The notes under the pieces: model-generated
Seen by the model: only the letters and a program-made list of their open reading frames with translations
Database searches by the model: none
What the model was told of the DNA's origin: nothing
Program-made: the position numbers and the translations under genes
Shown here: positions 7,548 to 14,942 of the stretch, in pieces
How the letters are laid out: the number at the start of each line of letters is the position of its first letter
How positions within the stretch are numbered: the first letter of the stretch is position 1
NCBI RefSeq assembly: GCF_001555965.1
Contig: NZ_LSHX01000003.1
Location: 19,995-83,994, forward strand
Reading direction: 5' to 3'
Origin: Sphingomonas sp. CCH21-G11
GTDB lineage: Bacteria; Pseudomonadota; Alphaproteobacteria; Sphingomonadales; Sphingomonadaceae
Length of the DNA stretch: 64,000 nt

Positions 7548-8788
7548 TGGTTCAGGATCCGCGACATGTCGGCGTTCGGCACGCGCTGGAACTGCTGCCC
7601 CGCAGCATTGTCGAACAGCTCCTGGTTGTCAAAGACGCGGCGTCCCGCGTCGTTGAACACTTCATAGGTCACGCCGACCTGATCGGGACGCCCGCCCGTC
7701 CCGCCGATCAGCTCAACCTCGACCCGCACGGTACCGCCGTTGCGGATCCATCCGGCCCATTCATTCTCCAGCGTCTTGTAGGCGGAGCGGTTGAAGTTGA
7801 AATTCTGGGGGAACATGTTGCGCGTGCCCTGGTCGCCCAGGAAGCGGTGGCCGATCACATGGCCGGCATCGTCATCGGACAGGCCCCGCGCGCGGGTGAC
7901 GTCCTGTGCGTCGAGTTCGGCGTTGCCGCGCGGCGTTCCGCTCGGCTGCAGTTCGGACAGGGTGGCGGTGACGCGCGTCGGATAGCCGTTGGCATCGACC
8001 GTCCATTGCACGCTGTTGGCGCCGACCCGTGCGGTCAGGTTGGTCGCGGTCGCCGCATTGGCGGCGGCGCGCGGCGCGAAGAAGTCGTCGAGCTGGCGCT
8101 TCATGTTCCCGATCGCGTCGCGCGCGCCGGCCGGCAGCGCGTCGATCGCCGATTGCGGGATCGCATCGACGGCATCCTTGACGGCGCGCAACCCGGGCTC
8201 GAGCGTGGCGCGCAGTGCCGGGTTGCGCGCCACCGCGCCGACCGCGTCATTGATCGTGTCGGCCCATTTGCCGATCTTGCCGAGCTTCGCCGCGTCGCCG
8301 AGCGCGGGGACGATCGCGACGCCGGAGATCACGCCGTTCAGCGCGTGGCCACCGGCATCGCCGAAATCACCGGAGAACAACGAGCCGATCGCGCGGCCCG
8401 CGGAGACGACCGCGTTGGCCCCGTCGCTGATCGGCGTCGGATCGAACAGGCCGGTGATGTCGAGCGCCATCTGGCCAAGGTCGAGGCCGAGCTGGACGGG
8501 GTCCGGCCCCGGAGACGCGGCGACGGCGAGCGCGTTGTCGTTGGCGGCATCGAGCGCGCGGGCGAGCTCGCCGCGCTCCACGGGCGAGAGCTGCGCCTCG
8601 ACCTGGGTGGTCAGGGTGCGCAGCGTGGCCGGATCGCCGGCGGCGCGCGCGTTCAGATCCGCCGCCAGCGCGCGGGCATCGAAGCTGGCGCTTGCGGCCG
8701 CCTCGCCAGCGCGCCGCGACAGGTCGCTGCCGATCGCGCCCGGCGGGCTGCTGGCTGTCGCTGCGGCAGGGTCGCTTGCGCTGACCAT
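7544..8788 (-). CDS. Putative T3SS effector: polymorphic-toxin-like DNA/RNA nuclease
   Basis: A 414-residue protein in three parts. Residues 1-80 are an Ala-rich N-terminus containing LSPVERGELARAL (67-79), a motif shared with two other proteins of this locus. Residues about 95-200 form a Gly/Ala-rich hydrophobic segment (DITGLFDPTPISDGAN, then VPALGDAAKLGKIGKWAD) like the pre-toxin regions of polymorphic toxins. Residues about 290-414 resemble the DNA/RNA non-specific endonuclease domain: DAGH (307-310) with likely catalytic H310, H314, and NMFPQN plus N333 followed by a helix with EW. There is no Sec signal. The operator at 8856-8889 ends 67 bases before the ATG. It is followed by its immunity gene. 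Confidence 0.75.
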   Translation of the reverse strand: MVSASDPAAATASSPPGAIGSDLSRRAGEAAASASFDARALAADLNARAAGDPATLRTLTTQVEAQLSPVERGELARALDAANDNALAVAASPGPDPVQLGLDLGQMALDITGLFDPTPISDGANAVVSAGRAIGSLFSGDFGDAGGHALNGVISGVAIVPALGDAAKLGKIGKWADTINDAVGAVARNPALRATLEPGLRAVKDAVDAIPQSAIDALPAGARDAIGNMKRQLDDFFAPRAAANAATATNLTARVGANSVQWTVDANGYPTRVTATLSELQPSGTPRGNAELDAQDVTRARGLSDDDAGHVIGHRFLGDQGTRNMFPQNFNFNRSAYKTLENEWAGWIRNGGTVRVEVELIGGTGGRPDQVGVTYEVFNDAGRRVFDNQELFDNAAGQQFQRVPNADMSRILNQ

Positions 8789-8855
8789 CGTTCGTCACCC
8801 GGCACCATTATTCCGATGGGCGAGAAGAACATGATTCGCGATCGAGGGCGCTCCT

Positions 8856-8889
8856 CGATGCGATTAGGCGGGCTAGTCGGATCGATTAG
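8856..8889 (-). promoter_or_regulatory. Effector operator A (inverted repeat)
   Basis: On the minus strand the arms CGATCCGACTAG (8873-8884) and CTAATCGCATCG (8856-8867) flank a 5-base spacer; a further upstream CTAAT gives a third half-site (to 8889). The right arm ends 67 bases before the nuclease ATG and is followed two bases later by GAGCGC. The site overlaps the sctP stop codon. It is the same design as the sites near 24.4, 26.3 and 28.3 kb. Confidence 0.75.
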
Positions 8890-9500
8890 GCGCGGTCGTC
8901 CCCGGCCTCGCGCATCCGGCGCGCGAGCACTTCGGTTTCGATCAGCCGGATGCCGAGCCGCGCCAGCGGCGCGGTCAGTTCCGTCGGATCGGCATGGCGG
9001 CCGCGTTCGTCCATGTCCATGTCGAGCGACATCGACGCGTTTCCGTCGGCGGCCACCGCCAGCGTGACTTCGCGCGCGGCGCACCCGGCCGGCAGGGTGA
9101 TCTGAGTCTCCGTCGTCCGCGCAGCGGCGTCCAGCGCGCGTTCGAATCGGTCGGCATCGGCGAACGCAACATCGACGGCGGCGCCGGTCGGTGGCGCGGA
9201 CGGCGCGGGCGCCCCGTCGACCCTGTTCCCCGCCGGTGGCGGGACGGCCGCCATATCATCACGATCCGGCCGCGCTTCGCCGCCGACCGGACCGGGCAGC
9301 GGCTCCGGCCGCGACCATCCTTCGGCGACCGCGAGCGGCCCGGCATCATCTTGGGCCTGTCCGAGCCGTTTCAGCGCGTGGCGAAATCGATCCCCGGGGG
9401 ACGGCTCGGCGGGCGCGCGCGGGGGGGCCGCGTCGCCGCGCTGCGCGCGGGCGGCAGCGGGCGTGGGCGTGGGCGAAGCTGGCCGTGGTACGTCGATCAT
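8886..9500 (-). CDS. sctP: T3SS needle-length/substrate-switch protein candidate (SctP)
   Basis: A 204-residue protein with a long Pro/Ala-rich, disordered first half (residues 1-110) and a compact C-terminal part with alternating hydrophobic strands (REVTLAVAADGNASMSLDMDM) and an amphipathic helix. This is the layout of SctP/HpaP and flagellar FliK, where the C-terminal T3S4-like domain contacts SctU. Sequence conservation in this family is low, so the call leans on position: last gene of the leftward operon after SctN and SctO, overlapping SctO by four bases. Confidence 0.6.
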   Translation of the reverse strand: MIDVPRPASPTPTPAAARAQRGDAAPPRAPAEPSPGDRFRHALKRLGQAQDDAGPLAVAEGWSRPEPLPGPVGGEARPDRDDMAAVPPPAGNRVDGAPAPSAPPTGAAVDVAFADADRFERALDAAARTTETQITLPAGCAAREVTLAVAADGNASMSLDMDMDERGRHADPTELTAPLARLGIRLIETEVLARRMREAGDDRA

Positions 9501-9946
9501 GCGCGTCTCCGATGGTCCTCGCGTTCATTTTCGGCATGCCGGTCGCGGCGGCGGCGCTCATCGCGCAACGCACGATGATGCAGGCCGGCAACGGCTTCCT
9601 CGCGCGCTTGCGCCCGCAACATGCCCGCGCGCGCCTCGCGCAATGCCGTTGCGGCGTCCGCGCGTCGCTGGATCGCCGCGCCGTACAGCGCCTGCGTTTC
9701 ATGCAGCTCGCTTTCGCGACGATCGAGGCTCAGCCGGATCATCTCATCGGCCGGCGCGCGACAGCGGGCGGCGCGCGCCGCATCCAGCGCGACATGCTGG
9801 TCCCGAAGCGTCGCCTCCAGGCGCGTGACCGCCGCCTCGCACGCCGCATGGTGCGCGCTCGCCGCGGCGAGCGTGTCGCGCGCACGATCCAGTTCGCGCG
9901 CGCGCAGGCGGCACAGCGTCGCGAGTTCTGCCGCGCCGTGCGTCAT
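9497..9946 (-). CDS. sctO: T3SS stalk protein SctO (FliJ-like)
   Basis: A 149-residue, highly charged, almost wholly helical protein rich in Arg, Ala and Glu, predicted as a long two-helix coiled coil. This is the form of SctO/YscO/FliJ, the central stalk that couples the ATPase hexamer to the export gate. It overlaps the ATPase SctN stop by four bases, the usual order N-O-P. Sequence alone would not identify it; the operon position makes the call good. Confidence 0.7.
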   Translation of the reverse strand: MTHGAAELATLCRLRARELDRARDTLAAASAHHAACEAAVTRLEATLRDQHVALDAARAARCRAPADEMIRLSLDRRESELHETQALYGAAIQRRADAATALREARAGMLRAQAREEAVAGLHHRALRDERRRRDRHAENEREDHRRRA

Positions 9947-11262
9947 CCCTCAAAGCCCCTGAGCAGCGTGCGGGTGAGCGCGATGTCCGATGCATCATGC
10001 GACCCCTGCCGCAAGAATCCGTCGATCGCCTCGCGCATCGCCAGGGCGCGGTCCGCCATCGCGTCCTGGCCCGGCCGGTAGTCGCCGACCTGGACGATCA
10101 GTTCGATCTCGGCGAGCTTGGCCAGCATCGCGCGCAGCTGGGTCGCCGCCGCGATCTGGCCCGGGTCGCACAGCTGCGACATCAGGCGGCTCTGGCTCGC
10201 CAGCACGTCGATCGCGGGATAATGCCCCTTTCGGGCGAGCGCGCGCGACAGATAGAGGTGCCCGTCGAGCAGCGAGCGCACCTCCTCGCCGACCGGGTCG
10301 TCCTCCTCGTCCTCCAGCAGCACGGTATAGATGCCGGTGATCGCCCCGTCCGCATCGGTGCCCGCGCGCTCGAACAGGCGTGGCAGCTCCGCGAATACCG
10401 AAGGCGGAAAGCCGCGCCGCACCGACGGCTCGCCCGCCGCCAGCCCGATCTCGCGCAGCGCGCGGGCAAAGCGCGTGACCGAATCCATCAGCAACAGGAC
10501 ATGGCGGCCTTCCGCGCGGAACCCCTCCGCCATGGCGGTCGCGGCATGCGCGGCACGCACGCGCTCGAGCGCGGGTCGATCCGAGGTCGCGACGACGACC
10601 ACCGATCGCGCCAGCCCCGCCTCGCCCAGATTATCCTCGATGAACTCGCGCACTTCGCGGCCGCGCTCGCCGATCAGCGCGATGACGATGACGTCCGCCT
10701 GTGCCTGGCGGGCAAGCATGGCGAGCAGGGTGCTTTTCCCGCCTCCGGCGGCGGCGAACACACCGACCCGCTGGCCACGCCCGACCGGGACCAGCCCATC
10801 GATGGCGCGTACGCCGGTGGGCAGCAGCCGGTCGATCCGCTGACGCGTCATCGGGTTGGGCGCGACGGCATAGAGCGGACGCGACATCGACCCGCGCGGC
10901 GGCGCACCGCCGTCCAGCGGCTCCAGCCGGGCGTCGAGCACCCGCCCGAGCAGTGCATCCCCGACGGGCACCCGGTCGTCGCCGGCACGCACGATGACCT
11001 CGGCCTCGCTCGACAGCCCGCGCAGGTCGCCCAGCGGCGACAGCAGTAGCTCGCCGTCGTTCATCCCGACGACCTCGGCAAGCAGCGCGGGGCGTCCGGC
11101 CACATCGAGCAGCGCACAGGTCTGGCCGATCCGGCCGGTGACGCCGGCGACCCGGATCGCGGTCCCGACCGCGCCCTTCAGCCGCCCGCGCTGCTCGACG
11201 ACGGGCGCCGCGTCCAGCCCCCGGAACATGGCATCGATACGCGTCTCAAGCGTCATCGGCAT
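9943..11262 (-). CDS. sctN: T3SS ATPase SctN
   Basis: A 439-residue ATPase of the FliI/SctN type that unfolds substrates and detaches chaperones at the export gate. It has the Walker A motif AAGGGKST (K176), the GERGREVREF segment that follows in this family, and the Walker B stretch VLLLMDSVTRFA. The motif PNPMTRQRI just before the nucleotide-binding domain separates it from F1 beta subunits. Its start overlaps the end of sctL by 17 bases. The length is normal. Confidence 0.95.
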   Translation of the reverse strand: MPMTLETRIDAMFRGLDAAPVVEQRGRLKGAVGTAIRVAGVTGRIGQTCALLDVAGRPALLAEVVGMNDGELLLSPLGDLRGLSSEAEVIVRAGDDRVPVGDALLGRVLDARLEPLDGGAPPRGSMSRPLYAVAPNPMTRQRIDRLLPTGVRAIDGLVPVGRGQRVGVFAAAGGGKSTLLAMLARQAQADVIVIALIGERGREVREFIEDNLGEAGLARSVVVVATSDRPALERVRAAHAATAMAEGFRAEGRHVLLLMDSVTRFARALREIGLAAGEPSVRRGFPPSVFAELPRLFERAGTDADGAITGIYTVLLEDEEDDPVGEEVRSLLDGHLYLSRALARKGHYPAIDVLASQSRLMSQLCDPGQIAAATQLRAMLAKLAEIELIVQVGDYRPGQDAMADRALAMREAIDGFLRQGSHDASDIALTRTLLRGFEG

Positions 11263-11848
11263 GTTCCAGGCGCAGACGGATCGCTTCGATCTGCACGTCG
11301 CGGTCTGCGATGATCCGGCTGTCGCCCACGATCACCCGGCATTGCGTATCATCGAGCGCAGGGTCGCCGCGGACGATGATCGCCCCGGCATCCATTTCCG
11401 CCAACGCCCGCTCGACGACCGGCGCGACGCTTTCCGACACCTCGACCGTTACCGGCCCGGCACCGACCAGGTCGGCCACGGCGCGCCGGGCGATACCGCG
11501 GATCACGGCCTCGTCATCGAGCGTGTCGACCATCCGGTGAAGTGCCGTCAACGCAAGCTCGGCGACCTGGTGCTCGAGCATTTCACGGTGGCGCAGCGCC
11601 TCGCCGGCGACGGCGGCGACCGCGTCCGCAAAACGCTGCATGCCCGCCGCCTCGCCCGCCGCAAAGCCGCGCGCCGCCGCCTCGCGCTCGACCGTCGCCA
11701 CTGCCTCACGCCCCGCGTGCCGCTCGCGCTCCAGCATGTCGAACAGGGCAACGGCGTCGGCAAGCGGCTCGCGATCGCCGGCGCGCACGATCGGCCGATC
11801 GCTGGCGAGCAGCGCGTCGCGGTTGGCGCGGATCAGGTAGAAGCTCAT
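11246..11848 (-). CDS. sctL: T3SS stator protein SctL (FliH/HrpE/YscL-like)
   Basis: A 200-residue protein with an N-terminal charged helix rich in Ala, Arg and Glu (about residues 40-110) and a C-terminal alpha/beta domain that includes VRGDPALDDTQCRVIVGDSRIIADRDVQIEAI, typical of SctL/FliH, where a related segment (GDxxLxxGxCRIE) is conserved. SctL is a dimeric regulator and tether of the ATPase on the sorting platform. It sits between SctK and SctN, overlapping both. Confidence 0.85.
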   Translation of the reverse strand: MSFYLIRANRDALLASDRPIVRAGDREPLADAVALFDMLERERHAGREAVATVEREAAARGFAAGEAAGMQRFADAVAAVAGEALRHREMLEHQVAELALTALHRMVDTLDDEAVIRGIARRAVADLVGAGPVTVEVSESVAPVVERALAEMDAGAIIVRGDPALDDTQCRVIVGDSRIIADRDVQIEAIRLRLEHADDA

Positions 11849-12318
11849 GTCTCGGCCTCGCCCACCGCCTCGGCGATCGCCACGAACCGCGCGGCCTGGG
11901 GATCAGCTGTTTGCGCGCCCGCGGGCCGCAACGCGCCGGGAAGCGCCCCGCGCGCCAGCGCCTCGCCCTGCGCGCGCAACTGGGCGGGCGGCGGCAGCGG
12001 ACGATCGCCACCGGGGGGTAGCGCCAGCACCGCCTCCAGCACCCCTTCCCCCACTTCCGCGGCAAAGGCGCGCAGCATGTGTCCTTCGATGACGCGACCC
12101 AGCGCGTCGCGCGCGGCGACCAGCGCGATCAGCTTGAAAGCCGCCGCCTGCGCATCCGACGCACCCGCGGGCCAGCCCGGCCAGTGGGCCAGCTCGGCGA
12201 GCGAAACGGTCGCGGCGGGCGGAGAGCCGGCGAGCCGGGCCGACCGACGTGGTGCCACGCCGTGATCGCGCGCCAGCCGCGCACGCGCGACCAGCCGGCG
12301 GCGCGCCGCCGCGCTCAT
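11845..12318 (-). CDS. sctK: T3SS sorting-platform protein candidate SctK
   Basis: A 157-residue, Ala-rich, helical protein with no signal or membrane segment. It lies between SctJ and SctL, overlapping both by four bases, which is where SctK (HrpD/YscK/OrgA) is found in many T3SS operons. SctK links the cytoplasmic pods of SctQ to the inner-membrane ring. The family is poorly conserved and the sequence itself is not diagnostic, so this is mainly a call from context. Confidence 0.55.
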   Translation of the reverse strand: MSAAARRRLVARARLARDHGVAPRRSARLAGSPPAATVSLAELAHWPGWPAGASDAQAAAFKLIALVAARDALGRVIEGHMLRAFAAEVGEGVLEAVLALPPGGDRPLPPPAQLRAQGEALARGALPGALRPAGAQTADPQAARFVAIAEAVGEAET

Positions 12319-13052
12319 TCAGGGTCGCTCCGCACGACCGGCAGCGTCGACCGCCCCCGGCGCATCGTCAGCGCGACGATCAGCCCGCCGATGCCCAGGG
12401 CGGCCAGCACCGCCGCGAGCCAGGGCTGGCCGAAACTCGCCATCGACATGCCGCTGCGCGCGGGCGCGGCCTGAGCCGGAAACATGACGACCGAGACCTT
12501 GTCATAGGACAAGCCCTCGATCGAATTGGTGACGAGCGACTTGATCGCGCCGGTCTGGCTGCGCAGCTCGAATCCCGGCTGATACTTGATGAACACCGCC
12601 GCGGACGACGGCTTGACCTTGTCCGACAGCGGATCGGGCTGGGGGATGGCCAGATGGACGCGCGCCTCGACCACCCCGTCGATCGCGCTGACGGTACGGC
12701 CCAATTCCTGCGACAGCCCGTACATCAGCCGCGCCCGGTCCTCGGTCGGAGAGGAAACGAAGCCCTTCTTCGCGAACAGGTCCCCGAGCGAGGCGAACTC
12801 GTCGCGCGGCAGGCCATTGCTGCGCAGCACCTCGACCGATTGGGCGAAGTCGGCGGGCGCGACCGAGACGCTCCATTCGCCCTCCCCGCTCGACTGCTTG
12901 GTGGCCGCGATATTGGCGTTGCGCAGCGCCGCGATCATTTCGTTGGCCTGGCTCTCCTTGAGCTTGCCATAGAGTTCCTGATTGCCGCACGCCGCCAGCG
13001 CCAGCATCAGGCCGATGGCGAGCCAGCGGCGGCAGGATCGGATCCAGGCCAT
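12315..13052 (-). CDS. sctJ: T3SS inner-membrane ring lipoprotein SctJ
   Basis: A 245-residue protein with an N-terminal signal and lipobox LALAAC (C22), two ring-building domains (about residues 24-90 and 110-190), and one C-terminal transmembrane segment (LAAVLAALGIGGLIVALTM) followed by a basic tail. Family marks are LYGKLKESQANEMIAALRN and the RVHLAIP strand. SctJ forms the inner-membrane ring with SctD. The start at 13052 has a strong GGAGG site (GGAGGACGCATG); the longer in-frame ATG at 13169 would place the lipobox too far inside. Confidence 0.93.
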   Translation of the reverse strand: MAWIRSCRRWLAIGLMLALAACGNQELYGKLKESQANEMIAALRNANIAATKQSSGEGEWSVSVAPADFAQSVEVLRSNGLPRDEFASLGDLFAKKGFVSSPTEDRARLMYGLSQELGRTVSAIDGVVEARVHLAIPQPDPLSDKVKPSSAAVFIKYQPGFELRSQTGAIKSLVTNSIEGLSYDKVSVVMFPAQAAPARSGMSMASFGQPWLAAVLAALGIGGLIVALTMRRGRSTLPVVRSDPE

Positions 13053-13075
13053 GCGTCCTCCTTGTCCCGCCCTGT

Positions 13076-13465
13076 TCAGCTTTGCTGACGGAACAGCTGC
13101 TGGATGCCGTCCGAGCTGCGATTGGCGATGTTCGACGTGAGCTGGCAGTGGAACATGAATTCCTGGCACTGCATGGTCAGCTGGACCATCTCGCCCGGCG
13201 TCAGCTCGCCCGCCGACAATTCGGCCGACCGCGCATATTCCGCCACGCTCTTGGCCTCGACATTCACCTTGTCGAGCGTTTCGAGCAGCCCCTTGAGCGC
13301 GGGCGGCACGTCGTCGCCCGGTGCGATCGCCGAGGCGCGATCGAGCGCGGCGGCGAACTCGCCCTGCGCGCCGGCGCCCGGTTGCTGAGGAACGGGCGGG
13401 GCGAGGTCGACGACCAGCGGCTCGACCGGTGCGGCAGCCGCGGCGGCAAGGGCTTCGATCGACAT
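13076..13465 (-). CDS. sctI: T3SS inner rod protein SctI (HrpB2-like)
   Basis: A 129-residue protein. The C-terminal region (QLTMQCQEFMFHCQLTSNIA then SSDGIQQLFRQQS) closely follows the HrpB2/SctI family of plant-associated T3SSs. SctI forms the inner rod or needle adapter in the periplasm and is secreted by the system itself, which fits the absence of a Sec signal. It lies between the small protein at 13468-13782 and sctJ. Confidence 0.85.
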   Translation of the reverse strand: MSIEALAAAAAAPVEPLVVDLAPPVPQQPGAGAQGEFAAALDRASAIAPGDDVPPALKGLLETLDKVNVEAKSVAEYARSAELSAGELTPGEMVQLTMQCQEFMFHCQLTSNIANRSSDGIQQLFRQQS

Positions 13466-13467
13466 GG

Positions 13468-13782
13468 TCAGCCCTTCCGCGCCATGGTTTCCAGCGCCTT
13501 CGACACGCTGTCGAGCGAGCTGTGCGAGCTTTGCGACAGAAAGCTCATCTTCATCGATTCGGCGGTCAGCTGGGTGATCTGTGACGGGGTGTCGCCGCCT
13601 TCATTGGCGATCAGGTCGGAGCGTTGCTCGATCGCCGCCGCCTGATTGTCGAGCGCCTTGCCCCAGGCACCGGCAAAGGCCTCGAACCAGTTGGCGGGGG
13701 TCCGGCTGCGGTCCATCGGCCCGGCGCTCATCGGGGCGGCGGCCAGCGCGTTGAGGCCGTAGGTGGGGGTGATATCGGTCAT
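13468..13782 (-). CDS. Small T3SS protein, needle (SctF) or second rod candidate
   Basis: A 104-residue protein without a signal peptide, encoded between sctD and sctI. The C-terminal half is a long helix ending in SHSSLDSVSKALETMARKG, similar in style to needle and rod proteins, whose C-terminal helices polymerise. The same kind of tail, ending in MARKG, occurs in the protein at 24568-25167. No other gene here is an obvious SctF, so this is the best needle candidate, but the sequence is not close to any SctF that I recognise. Confidence 0.45.
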   Translation of the reverse strand: MTDITPTYGLNALAAAPMSAGPMDRSRTPANWFEAFAGAWGKALDNQAAAIEQRSDLIANEGGDTPSQITQLTAESMKMSFLSQSSHSSLDSVSKALETMARKG

Positions 13783-13806
13783 CGCATTACTCCTCTCAGA
13801 TAGTCG

Positions 13807-14940
13807 TCACAGCCGGATTTCCTCGGTCCGGCCATTTTTCTCGAAGCGCACCCGGCCGACCTCGACCGACACCAGCCGATGCCCGGTCGGCAGGATTGCG
13901 CCCGGAAACCAGCGCGCGCCGTCGGCGGTCACGATATGGCCGGGATCGGCGACGACGCTGGCCAGGCCGGTGCCGCTGCGCGCGAAAAAGGATTGCAGCG
14001 CATCGCCGCCGGCCGCGCGATCCAGCCGGAAGGCGACACGGCGCAGCCCCGGCAGGTCGCGGCGCAACAGCCGGACCAGCTGCTGCTCGCGGTCGTCGGA
14101 CAGATAGGGCGCGATCACCGCGATGCTGCCCAGCCCCAGCGGTTCCGCGCGCGCGGGCAGCCCCTGGGCCTGCAGGATGTCGGTTGCCGCGCTGGCGATC
14201 GACGCCGCCGACGTCACGTCGACCATCACGGGCACACCCTGTTCGGCGGCGAGCGTACGCAACCGGATCAGGTCGCCTTCGTCGGAAACCATGCCGCTGA
14301 CGATCAGCCCGCCGGCCGGGTTGCGACTGACCGAGAGGTCGCCCAGTCCGGCGTCCGCCAGCCGGCCCTGCAGCGCGCCCGGTCCGGACCATTGCTGCTC
14401 GATCGCCGAACCCAGCGGACCCGATGCGGCCAGCAACAGCACCATCGACGCGGTCACCACCCCGAGCCGCATGATGCCGATCCGGTCGATCGCGGCCTCC
14501 AGCGTGCCGCGCGCACGACCCGCGATTTGGGCGGACATGCTGGGCGCGGGCAGCGGCACCGCTGGCGCGCCGCACGGCGACGCAGCGATCGCCAGCGCCT
14601 CGTCCCAGCGATCGGCGCCGCGCTCGCCATGCGCGATCAGGAATTCGCCGAAACGGAACGGCAGATAGGGCGGGAGCTGTGCCGAGTCCTCCGGCCCCAT
14701 CGTCCGGCCCAACAGCTCGGCCTGGCCGCTGATGACGCGCAGGCGGATCGCGCCCGCATCGCCCTGGCGGGTCAGTTCGATGACGCCGTCGCGCGTTCCG
14801 GTGCCGCGCAGCACGATGTCGTTGGCCAGACCGTGGCCGATGCACAGCCGGTCCGCCATGCCGAGCGGGTGTTCGCGCCCGGCCAGCCGGCCTTCGAGAA
14901 TCCGCACGATGTGGGGCGCGGGGGGATCGGCACGGGCCAT
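13807..14940 (-). CDS. sctD: T3SS inner-membrane ring protein SctD
   Basis: A 377-residue protein with a cytoplasmic forkhead-associated-like domain at the N-terminus (about residues 10-100, with LCIGHGLANDIVL), a single transmembrane helix (LGVVTASMVLLLAAS, about 175-190), and periplasmic ring-building repeats (about 200-370). This is the SctD/YscD/HrpQ layout. It forms the outer of the two inner-membrane rings and its cytoplasmic domain meets SctK. It starts two bases after the sctC stop. Confidence 0.87.
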   Translation of the reverse strand: MARADPPAPHIVRILEGRLAGREHPLGMADRLCIGHGLANDIVLRGTGTRDGVIELTRQGDAGAIRLRVISGQAELLGRTMGPEDSAQLPPYLPFRFGEFLIAHGERGADRWDEALAIAASPCGAPAVPLPAPSMSAQIAGRARGTLEAAIDRIGIMRLGVVTASMVLLLAASGPLGSAIEQQWSGPGALQGRLADAGLGDLSVSRNPAGGLIVSGMVSDEGDLIRLRTLAAEQGVPVMVDVTSAASIASAATDILQAQGLPARAEPLGLGSIAVIAPYLSDDREQQLVRLLRRDLPGLRRVAFRLDRAAGGDALQSFFARSGTGLASVVADPGHIVTADGARWFPGAILPTGHRLVSVEVGRVRFEKNGRTEEIRL

Positions 14941-14942
14941 GG

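Noticed and set aside
7430..9067. Plus-strand frame of 545 codons opposite the nuclease toxin gene
   Set aside because: The minus-strand toxin and immunity genes have recognisable domains and an operator; the antisense reading has none.
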